NCBI GenBank assembly: GCA_044508265.1
Contig: JBIQIB010000112.1
Location: forward strand, 1-13,927
Direction: 5' to 3'
DNA length: 13,927 nucleotides
Origin: JAEZDP01 sp044508265
Lineage (GTDB): Bacteria; Acidobacteriota; Vicinamibacteria; Vicinamibacterales; Vicinamibacteraceae
How positions within the stretch are numbered: the stretch's first letter is position 1; each line of letters opens with the position of its first letter. The position numbers and the translations under genes are program-made. The notes beneath the pieces were generated by a model that worked only from the letters and a program-made list of their open reading frames with translations, made no database searches and was not told where the DNA came from. Shown piece after piece: positions 1-5,902 of the stretch.

Positions 1-33
1 GCTGACTTGCCGACCTGCTGGTTTGCTGATCCG

Positions 34-930
34 CTACGCGCCGCGGCCGCGGTACCGCGTGACGACGACGCCGACGATCACGAGCAGGGCGCCGACGAGC
101 CGTGCGCCGGCGAGGCGCTCGCCGAGCCAGGCCATCGCGACGAGCAGCGCCGCGACAGGCACGACGTTCGAGTACAGCGACGTGCGCGAGGCGCCGAGGT
201 GACGCACCCCGTGGTACCACGCCGTGTACGCGAAGTTCAGCGCGAGCAGCGACGAGAACACGAGGCAGACCCAGACGCCAGCCGAGACGCTGCTCCAGGA
301 CGTCGCGCGCAGGTCGTCGATCGCGGTCGGGACGAACAGCACCGTGCCGACGGCCATCGACAGGCCGGTGATGAGCAGCGGCGAGAACGTGTTGAGCAGC
401 GGCCGCGCCGCGATGGTGTAGACGGTCCAGAACACCGCGCAGGTGACCATCATGAGGTCGCCCGCGAGCGAGCTCTCGCCTGTCTGCGCGCCGCCGGACA
501 CGATGAGGTACACGCCGGCAAACGACAGCCCCATGCCCACCCAGTGGGGCCATGGCAGCCGCTCGTGGCCCAGCACGGCCGACGTCAACGACACCAGGAC
601 GGGCACGCAGCTGATGATGATCGAGGCGTTGGCGACGCTCGTGCGCTCGAGTCCCTCGATGAACAGCAGCTGATAGCCGAACTGCCCGACGATGCCGAGC
701 ATGACGATGACCAGCCAGTGCCGCAGCGTCAGCCGCGCCAGGCTCTCGCGGCGCCGCGTCGCGAGGATGGTCGCGATGAACACGAGGGACGCGATCACCA
801 GCCGCAGCGCGTTGAAGCTGCGCGCCGGCACCTCAGCCAGTGCGAACTTCAGAACGCTGTAGTTGCTGCCCCAGATGAGGGCGGTCAGCAGCAGGAAGAG
901 GTCGGGACGGGAGATGGCGGGACGCGTCAT
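34..930 (-). CDS. EamA/DMT-family membrane transporter
   Basis: This is a 298-residue integral membrane protein of the drug/metabolite transporter superfamily, predicted to sit in the inner membrane with about ten helices arranged as two EamA repeats. The first repeat opens with the typical segment LLLTALIWGSNYSVLKFAL (about residues 13-31). The second starts near residue 155 (GDLMMVTCAVFWTVYTIAARP) and closes with the family-typical GERLAGARLVGALLVIVGV just before a basic C-terminus. The substrate cannot be told from sequence; relatives export amino acids, metabolites or drugs. I chose the ATG at 930 because the frame upstream (to 1035) is Pro/Arg/Gly-rich and unlike the family, but no good Shine-Dalgarno is visible. 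It follows atpE in the same direction after 115 bp that contains a strong hairpin, so it may be transcribed separately. Family certain, function unknown. Confidence 0.88.
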   Translation of the reverse strand: MTRPAISRPDLFLLLTALIWGSNYSVLKFALAEVPARSFNALRLVIASLVFIATILATRRRESLARLTLRHWLVIVMLGIVGQFGYQLLFIEGLERTSVANASIIISCVPVLVSLTSAVLGHERLPWPHWVGMGLSFAGVYLIVSGGAQTGESSLAGDLMMVTCAVFWTVYTIAARPLLNTFSPLLITGLSMAVGTVLFVPTAIDDLRATSWSSVSAGVWVCLVFSSLLALNFAYTAWYHGVRHLGASRTSLYSNVVPVAALLVAMAWLGERLAGARLVGALLVIVGVVVTRYRGRGA

Positions 931-1000
931 GCCCTGGCCTGGGGCGAAGGGCCCGGCGACGAGGCGGTGAGGCGCAAGGGCGAGGACGCCGTGGAGCGCA

Positions 1001-1029
1001 CCGCGGCCCGGCGAGATGCCGAGCCGCGG
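1001..1029 (-). terminator. strong GC hairpin after atpE (terminator or attenuator)
   Basis: Read on the minus strand, the arms CCGCGGCTCGGC and GCCGGGCCGCGG form a 12-bp stem with one U-G wobble and the 5-nt loop ATCTC. It begins 17 nt after the atpE stop codon. No U-tract follows, so this is not a classical intrinsic terminator. It could be a U-less terminator, an mRNA 3'-stabilising structure, or an attenuator that lowers expression of the transporter gene. Confidence 0.5.
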
Positions 1030-1045
1030 GCGCACGCCAGCACGA

Positions 1046-1387
1046 TCAGGCGCCGAGCAGCGGCGACTTCACGAACAGCAGAATCAGCGAGACGACCAGC
1101 GCGTAGATCACCAGCGACTCGATGAGCACGAGGCCGAGAATCAGCGAGCCGCGGATCTCGCCGGACGCGCCGGGGTTGCGGGCCATGCCCTCCACGGCCG
1201 ACGACACGGCCTTGCCCTGCGCCAGCGCGCCGAACGCGGCGGCGATGGCGAGCGCGAAGCCCGAGGTGATGAACAGCCACGACAGCGCCGAGCTGCCGGT
1301 AGCCGTCTCGGCGGCACCCTGGGCATAGGCGGGCGACGCGAAGGCCGCGACGAGGGCGAAGGTCGACAGAACGAGAAGTTTGCGCAC
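1046..1387 (-). CDS. atpE: F-type ATP synthase subunit c with N-terminal leader
   Basis: This is the proteolipid that forms the rotating c-ring of Fo. It has two helices joined by the conserved polar loop ARNP (residues 69-72), which contacts F1. The ion-carrying carboxylate is Glu90 in LVLIESLVIYALV, with Gln57 in helix 1 and Ser91 and Tyr95 in helix 2; this matches the Q...ES...Y ligand pattern of sodium-type rings. The start is the GTG at 1387, because AGGAG (1400-1396) lies 8 nt upstream; the in-frame codon further up at 1438 has no such site. From this start the protein is 113 residues, longer than the usual 70-90. The extra part is a signal-peptide-like leader: RK, a hydrophobic stretch, then SPAYA before Gln23, suggesting cleavage to a mature protein of about 91 residues. 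It lies 134 bp downstream of atpB. Confidence 0.93.
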   Translation of the reverse strand: MRKLLVLSTFALVAAFASPAYAQGAAETATGSSALSWLFITSGFALAIAAAFGALAQGKAVSSAVEGMARNPGASGEIRGSLILGLVLIESLVIYALVVSLILLFVKSPLLGA

Positions 1388-1440
1388 GACGGAAGCTCCT
1401 GCAGAGAGAACGATGATTCGCCGTGTTGCTGTCACCACCG

Positions 1441-1508
1441 CGAGGCCTGTGGCCTCGTCGTGACGTTCGTGACGCGGGCCGGGGTCCGACGAATCACCGG
1501 GGCCCGCG
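1441..1508 (-). promoter_or_regulatory. two hairpins between atpB and atpE
   Basis: The 134-bp atpB-atpE gap holds two inverted repeats. The arms at 1473-1480 and 1501-1508 (CGCGGGCC / GGCCCGCG) pair perfectly over 8 bp around a 20-nt loop, starting 13 nt after the atpB stop. The arms at 1441-1447 and 1451-1457 (CGAGGCC / GGCCTCG) form a perfect 7-bp stem with a 3-nt loop. Neither is followed by a U-tract. Subunit c is needed in many more copies than subunit a, so an mRNA processing or stabilising role is plausible, but that is inference. Confidence 0.4.
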
Positions 1509-1521
1509 CGTGCACCGTGCC

Positions 1522-2343
1522 CTACGCCGGTACGGCCGGGGCCGGGGTCGCGCCATGCGAGTGATCAGGCGCATGGTCGTGCCCGTCGCCGTGCGCGTCC
1601 CCGTGATCCACGTGGACTGCGCCGGCGAGGTAGATGACGGTCAGCAGCGCGAAGATGAACGCCTGCAGCGACCCGGTGATCACGCCGAGCAGCATCATCG
1701 GCAGCGGCACCAGGAACGGCACCAGGCTGGCGAGGATGAGCACCACCAGTTCCTCGCCGAACACGTTGCCGAACAGACGCAGCGACAGCGACAGCACGCG
1801 CGACGTGTGGCTGATGACCTCGATCAGGCCCACCAGCGGCCCCATGATCTTCGGCACGCCGGGAGGGAACAGGAAGTGAAGCAGATAGTGGCCGATGCCC
1901 TGCACCTTCACGCCCTGGATGTGGTAGTACACCCACACGGTGATGGCGCAGCCGAGCGTGACGTTCAGGCTGGCCGTCGGCGACATGAGGCCCGGCACCT
2001 TGCCGAACATGTTGCCGAGGAAGATGAAGATGAACACCGTCCCCACGAGCGGCAGGTACTTCACGCCCTCGGGACCGATGTTGTCCTTCAGCATCCCCAC
2101 CACGAAGCCGACGATGTCCTCGACGACGATCTGGAGCTTGCCGGGATTCTCGACGCTGAGCCGCGAGCGGACGAACAGGCTGAAGGCGGTCACCACCACC
2201 ACGATCAGCCCGCACATCACGAGGTAGTCCGGGATGACCGTCATGCCGGGCTCGTACGCGCGGCCGAGCAGCGGCGCGACGATCGGTCCGAGCAGCGCGT
2301 TGACGACCTCGACGATCCAGAGCGAATGGTGAAGGTTTTCCAT
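1522..2343 (-). CDS. atpB: F-type ATP synthase subunit a
   Basis: This is the stator channel subunit of Fo, 273 residues with five to six membrane helices. The essential arginine is Arg189 in SLSLRLFGNVFGEELV, followed by Glu197/Glu198. The second family signature, SLQAFIFALLTVIYL, follows with Gln227. The N-terminal MENLHHSLWIVEVVN and the segment VENPGKLQIVVEDIVGFV are also family-typical. After the last helix (about residue 243) there is an unusual 30-residue tail with seven His (244, 247, 251, 255, 257, 261, 263) and five Asp, ending in an Ala/Pro stretch. The ATG at 2343 is three bases after the stop of the atpI-like gene, which implies translational coupling. Subunit c is next downstream. 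Identity is secure; the role of the tail is unknown. Confidence 0.96.
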   Translation of the reverse strand: MENLHHSLWIVEVVNALLGPIVAPLLGRAYEPGMTVIPDYLVMCGLIVVVVTAFSLFVRSRLSVENPGKLQIVVEDIVGFVVGMLKDNIGPEGVKYLPLVGTVFIFIFLGNMFGKVPGLMSPTASLNVTLGCAITVWVYYHIQGVKVQGIGHYLLHFLFPPGVPKIMGPLVGLIEVISHTSRVLSLSLRLFGNVFGEELVVLILASLVPFLVPLPMMLLGVITGSLQAFIFALLTVIYLAGAVHVDHGDAHGDGHDHAPDHSHGATPAPAVPA

Positions 2344-2346
2344 GAG

Positions 2347-2808
2347 CTACGAGCGGGGCCCGGGGCGCGGCACGCGAAAGGCTTCGCGCGTCGCCGCGAG
2401 CACGACGGCCGATGCGCCGACAAGCACGCCAAGCGGGTGCAGGCGCAAACGCGCAATGATAACGTACGCCAGCACCGCCAGTAAAGCGTGGCGCCCGAGA
2501 ACGCTCACGGCGATGCGTCCCGACGACACGCGCGCCGACGGCGTGTCAGGGACGGCTCCCCCGTCCGCCGCGGTACCCGCGGAGTGCCCGGTCAGGGCCA
2601 TCAGCGCGTCCACGCTGCTGCGGATGGCCCAGTAACTGACCGCCGCCAGCAGGCCGCCCCCCAGGATGCCGCCGGCCCAGTCGATCCCGCCGAACACGGC
2701 CCCTGCCGCCGTCGCGACGAGGACGACGAGGACGGCCGTCCGCTCAATCCGCTCCAGGAAACGCGCGTCACCGTCGGCCCGTGCGGCGTTCCCGCTCCCG
2801 GGCGGCAT
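2347..2808 (-). CDS. atpI: ATP synthase subunit I-like membrane protein (AtpI)
   Basis: This is a protein of about 153 residues with four predicted membrane helices: TAVLVVLVATAAGAVFGGI, WAGGILGGGLLAAVSYWAI, then after a polar Ser/Ala/Gly-rich loop, a helix around ALLAVLAYVIIARL and another around LGVLVGASAVVLAATREAF. Topology, size and position directly ahead of atpB fit the ATP synthase subunit I family, whose members help assemble the c-ring or bind Mg. The sequence itself is weakly conserved, so the call leans on context. The start is uncertain. The ATG at 2808 overlaps the upstream gene by 41 bp; a GTG at 2853 would add 15 Pro-rich residues. Neither has a clear ribosome binding site. The stop is 3 bp before the atpB start. 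Confidence 0.75.
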   Translation of the reverse strand: MPPGSGNAARADGDARFLERIERTAVLVVLVATAAGAVFGGIDWAGGILGGGLLAAVSYWAIRSSVDALMALTGHSAGTAADGGAVPDTPSARVSSGRIAVSVLGRHALLAVLAYVIIARLRLHPLGVLVGASAVVLAATREAFRVPRPGPRS

Positions 2809-3058
2809 CGTCGGCGGCGGCGTCGGTGGATGAGGCGCTGGCGGCGAGGGCACGTGTGGTGATCCGGTAGACGTTCAGGACGGCGGCGGCAAAGCCCAGC
2901 GCGAAGCCGACGAGCAGGCCCCACGGCGAGGTGCCGAAGCGCTCGTCCAGCCAGAGTCCGGCGACGGTGCCTATCGCGAGGGCCAGCACGAACGACAGGC
3001 CCAGCGTGCCGAGCTCGCCGACGGTCCGCCAGTAGGAGCCGGGACGGAGAAGGGCCAT
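2768..3058 (-). CDS. atpZ: AtpZ/AtpI-family small membrane protein, first gene of the Fo cluster
   Basis: This 96-residue protein has two helices in the AtpZ pattern: a Gly-rich first helix (about residues 16-37) ending in GLWLDERFGTSPW, then a second helix (about 47-64) ending in NVYR. The motif G-x-W-L-D-x-x-F-G-T-x-P-W is typical of the putative F1Fo-ATPase Ca/Mg-transporter subunit family (AtpZ), which acts with AtpI. The C-terminus is hydrophilic and rich in Ala, Asp, Glu and Arg. I chose the ATG at 3058 (MALLRPGSYW), which gives the usual family length. The frame is open to an earlier codon at 3133, but that extra sequence does not look like the family. No strong Shine-Dalgarno is seen. 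The 3' end overlaps the next gene. Transcription probably begins in the divergent region near 3187. Confidence 0.82.
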   Translation of the reverse strand: MALLRPGSYWRTVGELGTLGLSFVLALAIGTVAGLWLDERFGTSPWGLLVGFALGFAAAVLNVYRITTRALAASASSTDAAADDAARERERRTGRR

Positions 3059-3186
3059 GTCAGATCGGGCGACGGACGACAGCGCGGCATCGGACCCGCG
3101 TGCGGGCCGGCGCCTGAAGGCGGTCGCGACCACTCCCGCCTGCGCGGCGTCCCAAGGACAGCGGCCCGTTCAGGGCCAGTCGCTCG

Positions 3187-3194
3187 ACTATACT
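3187..3194. promoter_or_regulatory. overlapping -10-like core in the divergent intergenic region
   Basis: The octamer ACTATACT lies in the 170-bp gap between the divergent Fo cluster and the VWFA/haem operon. On the plus strand it reads TATACT (3189-3194), which would start transcription near 3201 and leave a leader of about 28 nt before 3229. On the minus strand it reads TATAGT (3192-3187). I could not find a good -35 hexamer at the usual spacing on either strand, so both assignments are tentative. It stands out as one of the few AT-rich stretches in the region. Confidence 0.33.
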
Positions 3195-3228
3195 CCAGAG
3201 ACGGCCCCTTCTCTGTCACGGTGGTTTT

Positions 3229-4122
3229 ATGGTGATGCTTCGCGTGTGTGTCACGACGCTGGCCGCAATCGTCGGCCTGACGGCAGTTCCGGCAGCCGCG
3301 CAGTCGCGCCCGCAGACCGTGCTGGTCACGGCCGTCGAGCGGAACGGCGACAAGCCCGTCACGACGCTGGCGCCGGAGGACGTCGTCGTCCGGGAAGACG
3401 GAGTGGCCCGGGAGATCCTCAGCGTGAAGCCGGCCTCGTCGCCGGCGCTGCTGATCCTCGTCGTCGACAACAGCCAGGCCGCGCGCCGGGCCATCCAGGA
3501 CATGCGGCTTGCGTTGACCGAGTTCATCGAGACCTTCGCCGGTCCGCATGAGATCTCGATCGTCGCCGTGGCCGACCGCCCGACGGTGCTCTCCCCGCCC
3601 ACGACCAGCAAGGCCCAGCTGACGCGCGCCGTGGAGCGCGTCTTCGCGCAGCCTGGCGCCGGGGCGTACACGCTCGAGACCATCCTCGAGCAGGCCCAGG
3701 TCGTCCGCAAGCGCGACCCCGCCCGCGCCTCGATCATCGTCATCACGTCGCAGGGTGCCGAGTTCAGTGACCGTCCACCGCAGATGGTGATGGAAGCGCT
3801 GGCCAGTTCCGGGGCGATGCTGCACGTGCTGGAGCTGCAGGAGACGGACCAGGCCCCGCCCCTCACGCAGGGCATCCGCGACAGGAACGTCGTGTTCGAC
3901 CGCGGCACGGCGGAGACGGGCGGCGAGCGCGAGGTCGTCCTCGCCAATCTCAGCCTGCGTCCGATGCTGATGAACGTCGGCCACATCGCCACGACGCAGC
4001 ACGAGGTGACCTACGCCCGTCCGGACACGCTCATCCCGCCGCGCCGGGTGAGCGTCAGCTCGGCCAAGCCCTCGCTGGAGGTGCGAGGCAACGTCCTGCG
4101 GGTGCACCAGGAGGCGCGGTGA
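3229..4122 (+). CDS. secreted VWFA-like protein with degraded MIDAS
   Basis: This 297-residue protein has a signal peptide (hydrophobic core about residues 5-20, ending PAAAQ at 21-25), so it is probably exported. A short N-terminal module (about 30-66) with the pattern LAPEDVVVREDGVAREI matches the start of acidobacterial 'VWFA-related domain' proteins. It is followed by a von Willebrand A fold starting at ALLILVVDNSQAA (about 73-85). The metal site is incomplete: the D-x-S-x-S motif reads Asp80-Asn-Ser82-Gln-Ala84, and the usual Asp of the later T-D-G/S-D-G strand is replaced in IVITSQGAEF (Ser174). It may therefore bind a partner without metal, or act as a paralogous scaffold for the next gene product. 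ATG 3229 is followed by in-frame GTG and ATG; GGTGG at 3220-3224 could serve any of them. It leads the haem operon and overlaps the next gene. Confidence 0.82.
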   Translation: MVMLRVCVTTLAAIVGLTAVPAAAQSRPQTVLVTAVERNGDKPVTTLAPEDVVVREDGVAREILSVKPASSPALLILVVDNSQAARRAIQDMRLALTEFIETFAGPHEISIVAVADRPTVLSPPTTSKAQLTRAVERVFAQPGAGAYTLETILEQAQVVRKRDPARASIIVITSQGAEFSDRPPQMVMEALASSGAMLHVLELQETDQAPPLTQGIRDRNVVFDRGTAETGGEREVVLANLSLRPMLMNVGHIATTQHEVTYARPDTLIPPRRVSVSSAKPSLEVRGNVLRVHQEAR

Positions 4123-5081
4123 TCCGCATCGCCGCCATCGTCGCCGGAGCGTCGCTCGCCGCGATGCTCCTGGCCGCCGTGCCGTCGGCCCAGGAGCCGC
4201 AGCAGCCCGAGCCTCCCGACCAGCCCGCCTTCCGCGCGGACGTCGCGGTGGTCTCGCTCAACGTGACGGTGACCGACAAGAGCGGACGCTACCTCCAGGG
4301 CCTCGACCAGTCGTCGTTCTCCGTGTTCGAGGACGGCGTCAAGCAGGACGTCATCTTCTTCTCGGGCACGCAGCTGCCGACGGCGCTCGCGCTGCTGATC
4401 GACACGAGCGCGAGCATGAACGAGCGGATGACGACCGCGCAGGAGGCGGCGATCGGCTTCGTCAGCCGCATGCAGGAAGGCGACATGGCGACGGTCATCG
4501 ACTTCGACAGCCGCGCCGAGATCCTGCAGACGTTCACGAGCGCGCAGGACGAGCTCGTCGCCGCGATCCGGCGGACTACGGCGGGCGGCTCCACGTCGCT
4601 GTTCAATGCGATATACATCGCGCTGAACGAGTTCAAGCGGATGCGCGCCGGCTCGGACGAGGACGTGCGCCGGCAGGCGATCGTCGTCCTCTCCGACGGC
4701 GAGGACACGTCGAGCCTGGTCGCCTTCGACGAGGTGCTCGAGCTGGCGAAGCGGACCGAGGTTGCGATCTATGCGATCGGCCTGCGTGATTCCAACGACC
4801 GCAACCGCGGCCTCGGCGGCGGCTTCCGCGAGAGCGAGTTCGTGCTGAAGCAGTTCGCGCAGGAGACCGGCGGACGCGCGTTCTTCCCCAATTCGGCCGG
4901 CGAGCTGGCCGACATCTACGGACAGGTCGCCGACGAGCTCGCGGCCCAGTACACGCTCGGCTACGCGCCACGCAACGCCCGCCGCGACGGCAGCTGGCGG
5001 CGCGTCGTCGTACGCGTCGAACGCCCGGACGCGCTGGCGCGCACCAAGCAGGGGTACTACGCCCCTACCGCCACGCCGTGA
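4119..5081 (+). CDS. secreted VWFA-domain protein with intact MIDAS
   Basis: This 320-residue protein has a signal peptide (about residues 1-24, ending PSAQ) and then a Pro/Gln-rich linker. The segment SLNVTVTDKSGRYLQGLDQS, followed by FSVFEDGVKQ, is the hallmark N-terminal module of the acidobacterial VWFA-related family. The A domain has all three metal-site elements: Asp95-Thr-Ser-Ala-Ser99, Thr159 in GGSTSLFNAI, and Asp193 in VVLSDGEDTSS. It ends with the family-typical YTLGYAPRNARRDGSWRRV and a KQGYYAP tail. The likely role is metal-dependent protein binding outside the cytoplasm; the partner is unknown. The GTG start at 4119 lies within GTGA, overlapping the stop of the previous VWFA gene, with AGGAGG at 4109-4114. 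It is coupled downstream to the CcsA/HemX gene by another GTGA overlap. The pair probably arose by duplication and divergence. Confidence 0.9.
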   Translation: MIRIAAIVAGASLAAMLLAAVPSAQEPQQPEPPDQPAFRADVAVVSLNVTVTDKSGRYLQGLDQSSFSVFEDGVKQDVIFFSGTQLPTALALLIDTSASMNERMTTAQEAAIGFVSRMQEGDMATVIDFDSRAEILQTFTSAQDELVAAIRRTTAGGSTSLFNAIYIALNEFKRMRAGSDEDVRRQAIVVLSDGEDTSSLVAFDEVLELAKRTEVAIYAIGLRDSNDRNRGLGGGFRESEFVLKQFAQETGGRAFFPNSAGELADIYGQVADELAAQYTLGYAPRNARRDGSWRRVVVRVERPDALARTKQGYYAPTATP

Positions 5082-5902
5082 CTCTCGCCCTGCTCTATGT
5101 CGCCGCCGCGGCTGCCTACGCGTACGCGTTCGCCTCGCGCCGGGACCTCGCCGGGCGGGTCGCGTCGGCCGTCCTGATCGCCGCGGCGCTCGTGCACACG
5201 TTCCGTATCGGCATGGCGACCGTCGAGCTCGGCGTGCCGCCGCTCGCGGGACGCGAGGGCGCGATCGGCGGCTTCGTCCTGATGCTGGCGGTGACGTATC
5301 TCTATGTGGAGCTCTCGACGGCCGAGCGCGCCATCGGCACGTTCGTGACGCCGCTGCTCGCGGGATTGCAGCTGCTGGTGGCCGGCGACGCGCCCTCGAC
5401 GGCCAGCGCCGCGGTGCTCGGCGAGGGCCGCTTCCTGGCGTTCCACGTCGGCGCGCTGCTGGCCGCGTATGCCAGCTTCGCCCTCGCCTTCGTGATCAGC
5501 CTGACGTACGTGCTGCTGTTCCGGGAGCTGAAGACGCGGACGCCGGGGGTCTTCTTCTCGCGGCTGCCGCCCCTGCAGGTGCTCGACAGGATGAACCTCA
5601 GGGCCGTCGCGGCGGGGTGGTGCCTGCTCACGGTGGGCCTCGTCGCCGGGGCGCTGTGGCTGGCCGACGCGCAGACGTCGATGCCCGACGACCCGCGCGT
5701 GGCCGCCATGACGGCGCTGGATCCCAAGATCCTGGTCGCGGTCTCGTGCTGGCTCTTGTACAGTGGACAGATGGCGGCGCGCCGCTGGGCCAACCTGAGC
5801 GCGCGCCGAACGGCCTGGCTGTCGGCGCTGGGGTTCGCCCTCGTGCTGCTCAACTTCCTGCCGGTAGCCTACTTCTTCTCGCGCAGTCACAACTTCGTCT
5901 GA
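5078..5902 (+). CDS. ccsA: CcsA/HemX-type cytochrome c assembly membrane protein
   Basis: This 274-residue protein has about eight predicted membrane helices and belongs to the cytochrome c assembly family (CcsA/CcmC/HemX). Visible family features are His40 in ALVHTFRIG, His123 in FHVGALLAAYASFALAF, the DPK motif at 215-217 (ALDPKIL) before WLLY, and a C-terminal His271. The His often found after WLIY in relatives is not present (YSGQMAARR), and the Trp-rich WWD motif of true CcsA is missing. Its position next to hemA suggests HemX, which in Bacillus affects the level of glutamyl-tRNA reductase, rather than a haem-delivery CcsA. That is inference from context. GTG 5078 overlaps the VWFA stop as GTGA, and its TGA overlaps the hemA ATG by one base. 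Confidence 0.85.
   Translation: MTLALLYVAAAAAYAYAFASRRDLAGRVASAVLIAAALVHTFRIGMATVELGVPPLAGREGAIGGFVLMLAVTYLYVELSTAERAIGTFVTPLLAGLQLLVAGDAPSTASAAVLGEGRFLAFHVGALLAAYASFALAFVISLTYVLLFRELKTRTPGVFFSRLPPLQVLDRMNLRAVAAGWCLLTVGLVAGALWLADAQTSMPDDPRVAAMTALDPKILVAVSCWLLYSGQMAARRWANLSARRTAWLSALGFALVLLNFLPVAYFFSRSHNFV

Noticed and set aside
7..1125. Long plus-strand open frame opposite the EamA and atpE genes
   Set aside because: Its translation is rich in Arg, Asp, His and Gln with no domain, and it mirrors real genes on the other strand. High GC makes such shadow frames common.
1388..1438. Longer subunit c starting at the in-frame codon at 1438
   Set aside because: The GTG at 1387 has AGGAG at the right spacing and begins a clean signal-peptide pattern; the longer form would bury that leader behind extra residues.
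3059..3133. Longer AtpZ starting at 3133
   Set aside because: The added 25 residues do not resemble the family, and the ATG at 3058 gives normal length. Not excluded, since neither start has a good ribosome binding site.
5617..5901. N-terminal extension of hemA to an upstream in-frame start
   Set aside because: The extension runs inside ccsA, is Arg/Gly/Pro-rich and unlike HemA. ATG 5902 gives a canonical N-terminus.
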